NCBI GenBank assembly: GCA_947074185.1
Contig: CAMTOO010000002.1
Location: 1 to 64,000 of the forward strand
Source: an uncultured Negativicutes bacterium
Lineage (GTDB): Bacteria; Bacillota; Negativicutes; Acidaminococcales; Acidaminococcaceae
Length of the DNA: 64,000 bases
Direction: 5' to 3'
The position numbers were made by a program, and so were the translations under genes. Below are positions 50,464-60,601 of the stretch, in pieces (within the stretch, counting starts at the first letter, position 1; each line of letters begins with the position of its first letter). The notes under the pieces were generated by a model, which made no database searches, was not told where the DNA came from, and saw nothing but the letters and a program-made list of their open reading frames with translations.

Positions 50464-51378
50464 TTAATCCTTTTCTACAGTAAGACTAATAGATACTGTA
50501 TCTGTATTTGAAGTTACACCCTCTGGAAGTTTCAACTTTGCTTCTACGCGAGTGCTATTTTGTATTTTAATAAGATCAACAGATTCTGTTTCTATTTTTT
50601 CTATTTTACTAATCACAGATGGCATACCTGTAACTGTAACAAATTCAGGACTAATTAAAGTAGCGGTTACCTTGCCATTAATAACATTGCCTAAGGTATC
50701 CATTTCTACAGGAATATCTTTACTTTCAATTTTAGGATTAATAACGAATTCTACGTGAATTTCATTAGGATCAAGGCTAATATCTTTAACTTCTACTCCA
50801 TCATTGCCTACTGGTGTTAATCCAGCAACAGTTGAGAAACTTGTTGTACGACCAGATATATCAATTGATGCTTGAATACTCTTTATTAACTCAATTCTAT
50901 GAGCAGCACCTTTTACATTAACTTCTGCAGGAATTGGTGCATGATTGCCTAATTCATAGTCATCTGACAAAGCACCTTTTAAATCTACTACAACTGGCAT
51001 TGCTACTGTTTTTACATCATCAACAAAAATTTCTACGGTACGCGGGCTTATTTCAATAACATCACCTTGGTCAAATATAACACGTACACTTTCTGTATTT
51101 TGACCTGTTTTAACTTTATCTAAGTCTAAATAAGCCATAATATTAGATGCTTTTAGTTCACCTAAAACAGCTCTTGGACCACGCACTCGTACATTAACCG
51201 TTGAAGGTGCATTAAATACTTGTTTATGTGCACTTAAATTACTCATCTGCAAATCAACAACATAGCTACGCTCAATCATAGGATTTTGATCACCCATAAC
51301 ATAAATCCAAAGAAAGCATGCTAAAAAAACAGATACTATTTTCGCTATTAATTTATCTTTTTCAAAAAAACTTCTCAT
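50464..51378 (-). CDS. cdaR: YbbR-domain protein, regulator of diadenylate cyclase
   Basis: The protein is 304 residues with an N-terminal membrane helix (about 12-28, 'IVSVFLACFLWIYV') and three extracellular YbbR repeats. 'LWIYVMGDQNP' is typical of CdaR. In Firmicutes CdaR binds CdaA and tunes c-di-AMP synthesis. It overlaps the cdaA stop by 4 nt. Confidence 0.9.
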   Translation of the reverse strand: MRSFFEKDKLIAKIVSVFLACFLWIYVMGDQNPMIERSYVVDLQMSNLSAHKQVFNAPSTVNVRVRGPRAVLGELKASNIMAYLDLDKVKTGQNTESVRVIFDQGDVIEISPRTVEIFVDDVKTVAMPVVVDLKGALSDDYELGNHAPIPAEVNVKGAAHRIELIKSIQASIDISGRTTSFSTVAGLTPVGNDGVEVKDISLDPNEIHVEFVINPKIESKDIPVEMDTLGNVINGKVTATLISPEFVTVTGMPSVISKIEKIETESVDLIKIQNSTRVEAKLKLPEGVTSNTDTVSISLTVEKD

Positions 51379-52220
51379 TTCTTATTACCTCGGAAGTTCA
51401 AGAATTTTTCTTTCCAATCTTCAGCAATGGAATTGTTATGAAGCATAATAGCATTGCGCAATAGTTCTTTTACATCATCAGCATGTAAGAATCTTTGTAA
51501 TTCTCCATTTTTAGCTAAAGATATAACGCCTGTTTCTTCACTGACAATAATTATTAGTGCATCAGATTGTTCGGAAATACCTATAGCAGAACGATGTCTA
51601 GTACCAAGTTCTTGACTCAAGTTACGTGCATCGGTTAGTGGCAACAAGCAACTTGCTGCTACAATTCGTTTACCTCTAATAATAACTGCTCCATCATGAA
51701 GCGGAGTATCTTTTTCAAAAATGTTTAATAAAAGCCCTTCGCTAACGAGACCATCTATTAATACACCTGTTTCTATACGCTCTTCTAAACCAATTTCACG
51801 TTCAAAAACTATTAGTGCACCTAGTTTGCGTTGACTCATTACAACAACTGCACCAGTGACATCACTAACGACTTCTTCTAATTCTTGTTCATCAAGTTCT
51901 GTAGACTTTCTAAACAATCTACCTCTACCAATTTGTTCCAAAGCTCTTCTAAGTTCAGGTTGGAATACAACTGGTAAAGCAACCATTAAGACAGTCATAC
52001 TTTTTTCTAAAATCCAGTTAATTACGTGTAAGTTTAACCACTTACTTAAAAACATAAAAAATACAAGCACAAACAAGCCCTTCGCAAGAGCTGCAGCACG
52101 TGTATTTTTGAGCATCAAATATAGATGATACAAACAAAACGCTACAAGGAGCGTGTCTATAATATCTAATATTCCTATTGTATTTAATAATCCTTGTAAT
52201 TGTACTAGCAAAAAAGTCAC
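51375..52220 (-). CDS. cdaA: Diadenylate cyclase CdaA
   Basis: The protein is 281 residues. Three N-terminal membrane helices (about 10-85) precede the DAC domain with the catalytic D176-G-A motif (PLHDGAVIIRG) and R208-H-R motif (GTRHRSAIGI). It makes c-di-AMP from two ATP. The start appears to be a GTG at 52220 with only a weak ribosome binding site (AAAGCTGGTG), so a slightly downstream TTG is possible. It opens the operon cdaA-cdaR-FAD protein-glmM, coupling c-di-AMP to wall precursor synthesis. Confidence 0.95.
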   Translation of the reverse strand: MTFLLVQLQGLLNTIGILDIIDTLLVAFCLYHLYLMLKNTRAAALAKGLFVLVFFMFLSKWLNLHVINWILEKSMTVLMVALPVVFQPELRRALEQIGRGRLFRKSTELDEQELEEVVSDVTGAVVVMSQRKLGALIVFEREIGLEERIETGVLIDGLVSEGLLLNIFEKDTPLHDGAVIIRGKRIVAASCLLPLTDARNLSQELGTRHRSAIGISEQSDALIIIVSEETGVISLAKNGELQRFLHADDVKELLRNAIMLHNNSIAEDWKEKFLNFRGNKK

Positions 52221-52258
52221 CAGCTTTATTCAAATTTGGCTTATAAACCATTTAAATA

Positions 52259-52287
52259 ATTATACCAAAAAACACCTCATCTAACAA
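52259..52287 (-). promoter_or_regulatory. Promoter of the cdaA-glmM operon
   Basis: On the minus strand TTGTTA (52287-52282) and an extended TGGTATAAT (-10 at 52264-52259) are separated by 17 nt. The -35 lies in the loop of the argH terminator, so the two operons share this DNA. Confidence 0.7.
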
Positions 52288-52302
52288 TATAGATGAGGTG
52301 TT
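52271..52302 (-). terminator. Terminator of the arginine operon
   Basis: A 12-bp perfect stem (52271-52282 with 52291-52302) has an 8-nt loop. On the minus strand it is followed by TTTTGG. It begins 5 nt past the argH stop and overlaps the cdaA promoter. Confidence 0.85.
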
Positions 52303-52306
52303 AATA

Positions 52307-53719
52307 TTAAATTTTTTTGCGTAAGTCTTCTAATTTTACTTCTTGCTTTTTAATTATTTCGTCACCCATAGCAAACTGCTTTTCGTTTTCACTAAATGCA
52401 GGGCCACCATAAGATACACGAGCTGCTACACAATTTTCTGGAATCAAAATTTCAAGCAAATCTGCTTCAAACAAATCTGAGAATTTTTGATATTCTTCCA
52501 AAGAAATTTCTGGAAGAAATTTTCCATTAGTAATTGCATAAGCAACGCATTTTCCAACTACTTCATGAGCTTGACGGAAAGGCAAGCCTTTTCTTACAAG
52601 ATAGTCAGCTAAATCAGTCGCGTTAGAAAAATCTTTACTAACTGCTTGTTCCATTGCTTCAACATTAACTGTCATAGTAGCAATCATTTCGCTATAAACA
52701 GCTAAGCTAAATTTAATAGTATCAACAGCATCAAAGAAGCCTTCTTTATCTTCTTGTAAATCTTTATTATAAGTAAGCGGAAGCCCTTTAGCAGTTACTA
52801 ACATTGCTTGTAAATGTCCATATACACGTCCTGTTTTACCACGAACAAGTTCTGCGATATCAGGATTTTTCTTTTGTGGCATCATAGAAGAACCAGTTGC
52901 AAAAGCATCATCAAGTTCAATGAAACCAAATTCTGTGCTAGACCATAAACAAATTTCTTCACTTAGTCTGCTTAAGTGCATCATAAGCGTAGCTGCGAAG
53001 GATAAAAATTCAATAACATAATCTCTATCACTTACTGCGTCCATGCTATTTGCATAAACAGTACCAAAGTTTAATTCTTCTGCTACAGCAAAACGATCAA
53101 TAGGAAAAGTTGTTCCTGCAATTGCACCTGCGCCTAAAGGCATCATATCTGCCCCTGCCCAAACTCCTTCTAACCTACGAAAATCTCTTTGCAACATATT
53201 AAAATATGCTAATAAATGATGGGCAAAGGTAATAGGTTGAGCACGTTGCAAATGAGTATAACCAGGCATTAAAGTCTTGTTATGCTTCTTAGCTACTGCA
53301 AGTAAGGATTCTTCAAACTTAACAAGTAGTTCTGCAATTTCTACAATTTCTCTTTTCATATACATATGCATATCAAGAGCAACTTGGTCGTTACGACTAC
53401 GTGCAGTATGAAGTCTTGCACCTGCTGCGCCAATACGTTCAGTTAGACGTGCTTCAATATTCATGTGAATATCTTCTAAAGCAACTTCAAAAGAAAAATT
53501 TCCTGCCTCAATATCTTTTAAGATTGCCTCAAGACCTGCAACAATTTCTGTCACATCCTCTTGTGGAATAATACCGCATTTACCAAGCATTTTAGCGTGT
53601 GCGATACTTCCACGAACATCCTCATGATATAACCTTTTATCAAACTCGATAGATGCATTAAATACATCTACAAGTTCGTTAGTATTTTTACTAAATCTAC
53701 CGCCCCAAAGCTTTGCCAT
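52307..53719 (-). CDS. argH: Argininosuccinate lyase
   Basis: The protein is 470 residues. The fumarase/aspartase superfamily signature '[12 protein letters not shown]' (near residue 280) holds the catalytic serine, and '[14 protein letters not shown]' and '[13 protein letters not shown]' bind substrate. It splits argininosuccinate into arginine and fumarate; the fumarate can feed the fumarase encoded at 19971-21397. Its ATG overlaps the last base of the argG stop. Confidence 0.98.
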   Translation of the reverse strand: MAKLWGGRFSKNTNELVDVFNASIEFDKRLYHEDVRGSIAHAKMLGKCGIIPQEDVTEIVAGLEAILKDIEAGNFSFEVALEDIHMNIEARLTERIGAAGARLHTARSRNDQVALDMHMYMKREIVEIAELLVKFEESLLAVAKKHNKTLMPGYTHLQRAQPITFAHHLLAYFNMLQRDFRRLEGVWAGADMMPLGAGAIAGTTFPIDRFAVAEELNFGTVYANSMDAVSDRDYVIEFLSFAATLMMHLSRLSEEICLWSSTEFGFIELDDAFATGSSMMPQKKNPDIAELVRGKTGRVYGHLQAMLVTAKGLPLTYNKDLQEDKEGFFDAVDTIKFSLAVYSEMIATMTVNVEAMEQAVSKDFSNATDLADYLVRKGLPFRQAHEVVGKCVAYAITNGKFLPEISLEEYQKFSDLFEADLLEILIPENCVAARVSYGGPAFSENEKQFAMGDEIIKKQEVKLEDLRKKI

Positions 53720-54942
53720 TATTTCAAGTTACCTTTTTTCATTAAAGCTCTTACAGTTAGAGGCAAACCGAATAATGTAATGAAGCCTGTAGCATCGGAT
53801 TGATCATAAACTTCATCTTCACCAAATGTTACATATTCTTGACTGTATAAGGAATATGGAGATTTTGCACCAGCACTCATTATGTTACCTTTGTAAAGTT
53901 TAATTCTAACTGTACCAGTAACAGTTTCTTGAGTTTCGTTAACGAAAGCATCCATAGCTTCACGAAGAGCAGAGAACCATTTACCATCATATACGAGTTC
54001 CGCATATTTAATTGCAAGTGTTTCTTTATAGTGATAAGTATCACGGTCTAAGCAAAGGTTTTCAAGTTCGTTATGTGCATAATACACGATAGAACCTGCT
54101 GGAGTTTCATAAACACCACGGGATTTCATACCAACAAGACGGTTTTCAACCATATCGCAGATACCAACACCATTTCGAATACCGATAACGTTTAATGCTT
54201 CAACTAAAGTTGCAGGGCTCATTTTTTCGCCATTTAATGCAACTGGAACACCTTTTTCGAATTCTAATTCAAGATATTCTGCTTTATCAGGAGCTTTTTC
54301 AGGAGTATTAGTTACAATGAAAAGTTCATCTTTTGGAGCATTCCATGGATCTTCAAGATCAGAACCTTCATGGCTTAAATGCCACATATTGCGGTCCATA
54401 GAATAGTCATGAGATTTACTTACTGGAATTGGAATATTGTGTGCTTCAGCATAATCGATAGCATCTTCACGGGAACGAATATCCCATTCACGCCAAGGAA
54501 CAATTACTTGGATGTGTGGTGCAAGTGCATGTACGGAAAGTTCAAAACGAACTTGGTCATTACCTTTACCAGTAGCACCATGAGCAACTGCATCAGCGCC
54601 TTCTTGTTCAGCGATTTCAACTAATTTTTTAGCAATTAATGGACGTGCAAAAGAAGTACCTAATAAGTATTTCTTTTCATAAATAGCGCCTGCTTTTACA
54701 CAAGGCCAAACATATTCACTAATGAATTCTTCTTTTAAATCAAGAATGTAGCATTTGCTAGCGCCAGATTTAATAGCTTTATCATGAACAGGATTTAGTT
54801 CATCACCTTGTCCAAGATCTGCTGTAACTGCGATTACTTCACAGTTATTGTAGTTTTCTTTAAGCCAAGGAATAATTACAGATGTATCCAAACCTCCACT
54901 ATAAGCTAATACTACTTTTTTAATGTTTTCCTTTTTTACCAT
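53719..54942 (-). CDS. argG: Argininosuccinate synthase
   Basis: The protein is 407 residues. The PP-loop ATP motif '[16 protein letters not shown]' begins at residue 13. '[15 protein letters not shown]' and 'SYSLYSQEY'-like C-terminal segments are as expected. It joins citrulline and aspartate with ATP. The 117-nt gap to argF is longer than others in the operon, so a second internal promoter is possible. GGGAGG precedes the ATG. Confidence 0.98.
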   Translation of the reverse strand: MVKKENIKKVVLAYSGGLDTSVIIPWLKENYNNCEVIAVTADLGQGDELNPVHDKAIKSGASKCYILDLKEEFISEYVWPCVKAGAIYEKKYLLGTSFARPLIAKKLVEIAEQEGADAVAHGATGKGNDQVRFELSVHALAPHIQVIVPWREWDIRSREDAIDYAEAHNIPIPVSKSHDYSMDRNMWHLSHEGSDLEDPWNAPKDELFIVTNTPEKAPDKAEYLELEFEKGVPVALNGEKMSPATLVEALNVIGIRNGVGICDMVENRLVGMKSRGVYETPAGSIVYYAHNELENLCLDRDTYHYKETLAIKYAELVYDGKWFSALREAMDAFVNETQETVTGTVRIKLYKGNIMSAGAKSPYSLYSQEYVTFGEDEVYDQSDATGFITLFGLPLTVRALMKKGNLK

Positions 54943-55059
54943 TTTTACTGCCTCCCAATAATACTATTTATAAATTTTTAAAATCAATTTAACATGCGTT
55001 TAAGTATATCACAACGCTCACTAAATTAAAATATTTTAAACTAATGTATACCGTATATT

Positions 55060-56001
55060 TTATAAGTTTTCCTCACTCATAAGAAGTGCCATAATAGCTT
55101 TTTGTACATGCAAGCGATTTTCAGCTTGATCAAAAATTACTGATTGTGGTCCTTCCATTACATCTTCTGTGATTTCTTCACCGCGATGTGCTGGCAAACA
55201 ATGAAGTACAATTGCTTCTGGTCTTGCTACAGCAAGTAATTCTTTGTTGATTTGATAACTACCAAGAACTTTTTTACGTTCAGCAAATTCTTCTTCTTGA
55301 CCCATACTTGCCCATACATCTGTATAAAGCACGTCTGCACCTTTTGCAGCTTCAAGCAAATTTTCTTCAACTGTTATCTTAGCACCAGTCATTGCTCCAT
55401 CTTCTTGAGCAAGTCTTAAAATTTCAGGATCTGGTTGATAACCTTTTGGGCTAGCACAAACCATATGCATACCAACTTTTGCACATGCAAACATAAGTGA
55501 ATGCGCCATATTATTACCATCACCAACATAAACTAATTTACGCCCTTTAAGAACTTTTTGGTGTTCCATAATAGTGAATATATCAGTTAATGCTTGGCAA
55601 GGATGTAATAAATCTGTTAAGCCATTGATTACTGGAATAGTTGCATACTGAGCTAATTCTTTAACTTCATCGTGAGAAAAAGTGCGAATCATAATTCCGT
55701 CTACAAAACGACTAAGTACACGAGCTGTATCACGAACTGGCTCTCCTCTACCTACTTGAGAAGCAGAGTCAGATAAGTATATCGGATGTCCGCCCAATTG
55801 ATGAAATCCTGTTTCAAAAGAAACACGAGTTCTTGTAGAGGCCTTAGAAAATATCATTGCCAAAGTTTTTCCTTTGCAATATTCGTGAGGCTCACCATTT
55901 TTTTGTTTTCTTTTTAGTTTTCGTGCTACATCTAAGATGGTAGCAACTTCACCCACAGATAAATCATGGATAGATAATAAATCTTTACTATTTAAGCCCA
56001 T
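55060..56001 (-). CDS. argF: Ornithine carbamoyltransferase
   Basis: The protein is 313 residues. Carbamoyl-phosphate binding 'FSKASTRTRVSFETG' (near residue 52), 'HPCQALTDIF' and the ornithine/catalytic 'LHCLPAHRGEEIT' are present. It makes citrulline. Its placement among biosynthetic genes favours the anabolic role over an arginine deiminase role. It starts 18 nt after argD. Confidence 0.97.
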   Translation of the reverse strand: MGLNSKDLLSIHDLSVGEVATILDVARKLKRKQKNGEPHEYCKGKTLAMIFSKASTRTRVSFETGFHQLGGHPIYLSDSASQVGRGEPVRDTARVLSRFVDGIMIRTFSHDEVKELAQYATIPVINGLTDLLHPCQALTDIFTIMEHQKVLKGRKLVYVGDGNNMAHSLMFACAKVGMHMVCASPKGYQPDPEILRLAQEDGAMTGAKITVEENLLEAAKGADVLYTDVWASMGQEEEFAERKKVLGSYQINKELLAVARPEAIVLHCLPAHRGEEITEDVMEGPQSVIFDQAENRLHVQKAIMALLMSEENL

Positions 56002-56019
56002 TTTTAAAACCTTCTACTC

Positions 56020-57210
56020 TTAAAATTTAGCTAACGCTTTATCAAGTGTAGCTATAACGATATCAATTTCTTCTTCACTAGTAATAAGTGGTGGTACAAA
56101 GCGAAGTACATTTACAGATGTGCAATTAATAATTACTTTATCTGCTAAACAAGCTTCTGCCACTTCTCTGCCTGGTTTAGTTAGTTCCATGCCTAATATT
56201 AAACCTTCACCACGAACATCTACTACTTTATCGCTATATTTTGCTTGTAATTCTTTTAGTTTATCTTTAAAGTAAGCGCCTTTTTTAGCTACTTTTTCTG
56301 GAATGTTTTCTGCTTTCATTGCTGTAAGAGCTGCAAAAATTGCTGCGCAAGCAAGTGCATTACCACCAAAAGTAGAACCATGATCGCCAGGTGCAAATAC
56401 TTTTGCATATTTATCATCTACAGCAAAGCCACCTAACGGGAACCCTCCACCAATACCTTTTGCAAAAGTTATGATATCTGGCTTAACACCGGATAACATG
56501 TAAGCAAACCATTTGCCTGTACGACCAACACCTGTTTGGATTTCATCATAAATTAGAAGAGCATCATATTTATCACATAATGCGCGAACACCTGCTAAAT
56601 ATCCTTCTGGTGGAACATGAACGCCACCTTCACCTTGAATCGGTTCTAATAAAACCGCGCATACATCTTCGCTCATCATAGCTTCTAAAGCTGCCAAATC
56701 ACCATAAGCAACAAATTCATGCCCTGCTGGTAATGGTCCATAGCCTTCTTGATAATGAGGATTGCCTGTTGCTGCTAATGTATCAAAAGTACGTCCATGG
56801 AAAGAATGATTTGCAGAAATAATTTTATATTTATTAGGATTTTTACCAATACCATATTTACGTGCTAATTTCATTGCACCTTCATTAGCTTCAGCACCGC
56901 TATTAGAGATGAATACTTTATCAAAGCCTGTAACTTCACTAATAACTTTAACTGCTTTTGCTTGTATATCTGTATAATAAAGGTTTGAACAATGCATGAG
57001 TTTACCTGCTTGTTCAGAAATTGCTTTTACTAATACAGGATGAGCATAACCTAAAGCATTTACTGCAATACCTGCTAAAAAGTCTAAATAAGCATTTCCT
57101 TCTGTGTCATAGAGATAGCAACCTTTACCATGAGTAAATGCTACTTGGTATCTAGCAAAAACCGGCAAATAATATTTATCGGTTTCAGATATAATTGTTT
57201 TTTGATCCAC
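56020..57210 (-). CDS. argD: Acetylornithine aminotransferase
   Basis: The protein is 396 residues, a class III PLP aminotransferase. The Schiff-base lysine is in 'IITFAKGIGGGFPLGG' (near residue 252), with 'YDEIQTGVGRTGKWFAY' before it. It converts N-acetylglutamate semialdehyde to N-acetylornithine and may also serve in lysine synthesis as N-succinyl-diaminopimelate aminotransferase. It sits between argB and argF. Confidence 0.96.
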   Translation of the reverse strand: MDQKTIISETDKYYLPVFARYQVAFTHGKGCYLYDTEGNAYLDFLAGIAVNALGYAHPVLVKAISEQAGKLMHCSNLYYTDIQAKAVKVISEVTGFDKVFISNSGAEANEGAMKLARKYGIGKNPNKYKIISANHSFHGRTFDTLAATGNPHYQEGYGPLPAGHEFVAYGDLAALEAMMSEDVCAVLLEPIQGEGGVHVPPEGYLAGVRALCDKYDALLIYDEIQTGVGRTGKWFAYMLSGVKPDIITFAKGIGGGFPLGGFAVDDKYAKVFAPGDHGSTFGGNALACAAIFAALTAMKAENIPEKVAKKGAYFKDKLKELQAKYSDKVVDVRGEGLILGMELTKPGREVAEACLADKVIINCTSVNVLRFVPPLITSEEEIDIVIATLDKALAKF

Positions 57211-57234
57211 TATTATCCCCTCAATTCTAATCTA

Positions 57235-58125
57235 TTAGTAAATTGCTTTTACTACTTCTGTACCAATACCTTCATCACTGAAAATTTCTGTAAGGATGGT
57301 ATGTTCTGAACGACCATCAATGATATGTGCTTTTTTAGCACCACCAGAAAGAGCTGTAATACAAGCTTTAACTTTAGGAATCATACCGCCATCAATATTT
57401 CCGCGAATAATAAGTTCTTGAGCTTTTTCAAAACTTAAAGTAGAAATAAAGCTGCTTTCATCTTTATAGTCAGAGTAAATACCTTTTACATCTGTAAGAA
57501 CTAATAATTTTTCTGCATTTAAAGCACCGGCGATTTCGCCAGCTACACTATCTGCATTAATGTTGTAAGTTTCGCCATTATTACCAACGCCAGTTGGAGC
57601 GATTACAGGGATATAACCAGCATCTAAAAGAACTTCAATTAATCCTGTATTAATTGCTTCTACGTTACCAACAAAGCCAATATCAACTAAATTAACTTCG
57701 CCATTTTCATAAACATCTGCAAGGTGTTTTTTAGCTTTAATCAAACTAGCATCTTTACCATTAAGTCCTACAGCGCTACCGCCGAGTACGTTAAGTCTAG
57801 CAACCAAATCAGTATTGATTTTACCAACAAGAGCCATCTCTGCAAGGCCAACACTTTCTGCATCTGTAACACGAAGACCGCTTACAAATTCAGATTTTTT
57901 GCCAGCTTTAGCAAGCATCATTGTGATTTCTGGGCCACCGCCATGTACAACAACTGGTCTAAGTCCAGCGCATTGCAAAAATACGATATCTTGTAATACT
58001 TTATCTTTAATTTCTTCGTTAATCATAGCATTCCCGCCATATTTAACTACAACTGTTTTACCTTTAAAGTCCCTCAAATACGGTAATGCTTCCACCAAAG
58101 TTTTAATTTGTTCGTTACCTAACAT
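57235..58125 (-). CDS. argB: Acetylglutamate kinase
   Basis: The protein is 296 residues. The amino acid kinase fold has 'VVVKYGGNAM' and 'RPVVVHGGGPEIT' near the N-terminus and 'GGMIPKVKACITAL' late. An N-terminal helical extension of about 20 residues ('MLGNEQIKTLVEALPYLRDF') precedes the core; such an extension is found in arginine-inhibited hexameric kinases, so feedback control by arginine is likely. It lies 39 nt downstream of argJ. Confidence 0.97.
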   Translation of the reverse strand: MLGNEQIKTLVEALPYLRDFKGKTVVVKYGGNAMINEEIKDKVLQDIVFLQCAGLRPVVVHGGGPEITMMLAKAGKKSEFVSGLRVTDAESVGLAEMALVGKINTDLVARLNVLGGSAVGLNGKDASLIKAKKHLADVYENGEVNLVDIGFVGNVEAINTGLIEVLLDAGYIPVIAPTGVGNNGETYNINADSVAGEIAGALNAEKLLVLTDVKGIYSDYKDESSFISTLSFEKAQELIIRGNIDGGMIPKVKACITALSGGAKKAHIIDGRSEHTILTEIFSDEGIGTEVVKAIY

Positions 58126-58164
58126 AGTAAAATCCTCCTTGAAATATATTAATTTTATTTTTAT

Positions 58165-59370
58165 TTAAGTATGATACTCACCATTAATTTTTACATATTC
58201 GTAACTAAAATCACAAGTCCATACGGTTGCTTCTTCTTTACCTACGCCTAAATCAATAGTAAGTGAGATATCATGTTCACTCATAACAGGAGCAAGTTTT
58301 TCTAATGCAACATTACAATTCATGCCACTTTCTACGAGTCTAATATTTCCAATTTCTAAATTAACTTTAGAAGAATCCATCTCTGCTCCACTATAACCAG
58401 CAGCACAGACGATGCGTCCCCAGTTTGGATCTTGTCCAAAGAACGCTGTTTTTACTAATGGAGATTTTGCAATAGCCATAGCTGCTGTCTTTGCATCTTC
58501 CCAAGTTGCAGCACCTACTACATTAACTTCTAAAAACTTAGTAGCACCTTCACCATCGTGAGCAATAAGCTTTGCTAATTCTTGTGCACAAGCAAGCATC
58601 AAATCATATACTGCTTGATAGTCTGGATGCTCTTCAGAAATAATGATTTCATTTTCTGCTAATCCATTAGCTAAGATGATCATTGTATCATTTGTACTCG
58701 TATCACCATCAACTACAACCATATTGAAAGATTTATCAGCAATCTTTTTGGTCATTGCTTTTAAAACGTCTGGCGCAATAGCAGCATCAGTAGTTAAGAA
58801 GGTAAGCATAGTTGCCATATTTGGATGAATCATCCCAGCACCTTTAGCAATACCGGCTACTGTAACCGTTTTGTCGTCTATAATCGTTTCGTAACCTACA
58901 TGTTTGATAAAAGTATCTGTAGTTTGAATTGCTTTCGCACAATCTTCGCCGCCTTCTTCGCTAAGAACTTCTTCGGCAGCAACAAAACCTGCTTCAATTT
59001 TATCCATTGGCAAGAATTGACCAATAACACCAGTAGAACAAACATATACAGAATTTGGTTCTAAATCCAAAAGTTCTGCAGCAATAGCTTGCATCTTACG
59101 AGCATCTTCAAGTCCTTGTTCGCCAGTACATGCATTTGCACAACCAGAGTTAATTGCAATTGCTTGAACATATGGATTTGCAGCAACTTCTCTACTTACA
59201 AGAACTGGAGCTGCACACATTTTATTTTGAGTAAATACAGCGCCAGTTGCTGCTGGCACAGTACTATAAATTAATGCTATATCATGGTTGCCACTTACTT
59301 TGATTCCAGCTTTAACACCAGCTGCTTCAAAGCCTTTTGGCGAAGTTACCCAACCATCTATTTTTTTCAA
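58165..59370 (-). CDS. argJ: Bifunctional ornithine acetyltransferase/N-acetylglutamate synthase
   Basis: The protein is 401 residues. The autocatalytic cleavage site 'GMIHPNMATMLTFLTTD' gives Thr187 as the new N-terminal nucleophile of the beta chain. It moves the acetyl group from acetylornithine to glutamate, and bifunctional members also use acetyl-CoA. The end is the usual 'FSYEYVKINGEYHT'. It lies 16 nt after argC. Confidence 0.97.
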   Translation of the reverse strand: MKKIDGWVTSPKGFEAAGVKAGIKVSGNHDIALIYSTVPAATGAVFTQNKMCAAPVLVSREVAANPYVQAIAINSGCANACTGEQGLEDARKMQAIAAELLDLEPNSVYVCSTGVIGQFLPMDKIEAGFVAAEEVLSEEGGEDCAKAIQTTDTFIKHVGYETIIDDKTVTVAGIAKGAGMIHPNMATMLTFLTTDAAIAPDVLKAMTKKIADKSFNMVVVDGDTSTNDTMIILANGLAENEIIISEEHPDYQAVYDLMLACAQELAKLIAHDGEGATKFLEVNVVGAATWEDAKTAAMAIAKSPLVKTAFFGQDPNWGRIVCAAGYSGAEMDSSKVNLEIGNIRLVESGMNCNVALEKLAPVMSEHDISLTIDLGVGKEEATVWTCDFSYEYVKINGEYHT

Positions 59371-59386
59371 TTTCAGTCCGCCTTTC

Positions 59387-60421
59387 TTATGGGTATATTG
59401 GCATATGTTTAAGTCCAGTATTTTCCTCTAAACCAAACATAACATTCATATTTTGAACAGCTTGTCCAGCTGCGCCTTTTACCAAGTTATCTAAAACACT
59501 CATTACAATAATTTTACCAGTTCGTTTATCTAAGCTCCAACCAATATCCACATAGTTAGAAGCACGAACATCTTTGATTTCAGGGCATGCACCCAAACCT
59601 CGAAGCCTGATAAAATATTCATCTTTATACATATTTGTAAAAGCATCTGCTACTTGTTGTTCAGTAACGCCTGGTTTTAATTGCGCATAACAAGTTGCTA
59701 AGATACCTCTATCAACTGGTAATAAGTGAGGCGTAAATTGAATAATTACAGGTTCTCCTGCAAATTCACTATAAACTTGCTCTATTTCAGGAGTATGACG
59801 ATGATTTGCAACGCCATAAGCATGAAAATTTTCATTTACTGAACAATAAAGACTTCCAAGTTTCAAGCCTCTTCCAGCACCTGTCGTACCAGATTTAGCA
59901 TCTACCACAATCCCTTTTGTCTCTATTAAACCAGCTTTAATAAGTGGCACTAAAGAAAGAATGCTACAAGTTGTATAACAACCAGGATTAGCAACTAAAT
60001 TAGTTCCCTTTACTTGATCTCTGTAAAGCTCGGTTAATCCATATACTGCTTTTGTATCTGGATCTTCATGAGTAGTTTTATACCATTCTTCAAAAACTTT
60101 AACATCTTTAAAGCGGTAATCTCCACCTAAATCAATAATCTTTACATCTTTATTTTTAAGAGTTTTAGCAATTTTCATTGCATGCCCATGAGGCAAGGCA
60201 ATAAAAATAACATCACTAGCATCTGCAATTTTATTCAAATCTTCCATACTAGTTAATTCTTTTTCAATGCGCCCTTTTAAATGAGGATACATAGTAGCAA
60301 TATTCTCACCGGTACTACTTTCAGATGTAATGTAACTTATCTCGGCTTCTGGATGTCCGTCCAAAAGTCTAAGTAACTCTGCACCCGCAAAACCGGTTGC
60401 TCCAATAACGCTTGCTTTCAT
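59387..60421 (-). CDS. argC: N-acetyl-gamma-glutamyl-phosphate reductase
   Basis: The protein is 344 residues from the ATG at 60421, behind AAGGAGAGG; a longer reading from 60484 would start upstream of the promoter -10 and is unlikely. The Rossmann start is 'KASVIGATGFAGAELLRLL' and the catalytic cysteine is in 'VANPGCYTTCSILSL'. It reduces N-acetylglutamyl phosphate with NADPH. It is the first gene of argC-J-B-D-F-G-H. Confidence 0.97.
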   Translation of the reverse strand: MKASVIGATGFAGAELLRLLDGHPEAEISYITSESSTGENIATMYPHLKGRIEKELTSMEDLNKIADASDVIFIALPHGHAMKIAKTLKNKDVKIIDLGGDYRFKDVKVFEEWYKTTHEDPDTKAVYGLTELYRDQVKGTNLVANPGCYTTCSILSLVPLIKAGLIETKGIVVDAKSGTTGAGRGLKLGSLYCSVNENFHAYGVANHRHTPEIEQVYSEFAGEPVIIQFTPHLLPVDRGILATCYAQLKPGVTEQQVADAFTNMYKDEYFIRLRGLGACPEIKDVRASNYVDIGWSLDKRTGKIIVMSVLDNLVKGAAGQAVQNMNVMFGLEENTGLKHMPIYP

Positions 60422-60454
60422 AATGTCCTCTCCTTTTATTATTAATATTTTATA

Positions 60455-60484
60455 ATTATACATTATTCTTGCATAAATTTGCAA
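60455..60484 (-). promoter_or_regulatory. Promoter of the arginine operon with candidate ArgR operator
   Basis: On the minus strand TTGCAA (60484-60479) and a perfect TATAAT (60460-60455) are 18 nt apart. The inverted repeat TTGCA-N6-TGCAA (60469-60484) overlaps the -35 and spacer; its core TGCATAAATTTGCA resembles the ARG box (TGAATAAAAATTCA) in 11 of 14 positions. Binding there would block RNA polymerase. No argR gene is in the window. Confidence 0.6.
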
Positions 60485-60556
60485 TACTTTTTTTGACTAC
60501 TTTCAATAGGAAACACTAACCCTATTATAACTAATATTTTACACCTTATTCACTAG

Positions 60557-60601
60557 TTTGGCAAAGGTTTTTTGACATATTTTCTTCTTAATTTTGCCAA
60601 A
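60557..60601. repeat. Perfect 9-bp inverted repeat upstream of the glycosyltransferase
   Basis: TTTGGCAAA (60557-60565) and its complement TTTGCCAAA (60593-60601) are exact inverted copies, with 27 nt between. The second copy covers the -35 of the mtgA promoter. The spacing of about 36 nt centre to centre (3.4 helical turns) could fit an operator pair or a weak hairpin. I cannot assign a regulator. Confidence 0.5.

Noticed and set aside
54996-55017. GCGTT-N12-AACGC inverted repeat with TATACT between argF and argG
   Set aside because: Short arms and no good -35; it may be an internal promoter, but the evidence is weak.
60557-60600. Sigma-54 promoter in TTTGGCAAA...
   Set aside because: TGGC is present, but the -12 GC element is absent at the required 10-nt distance.
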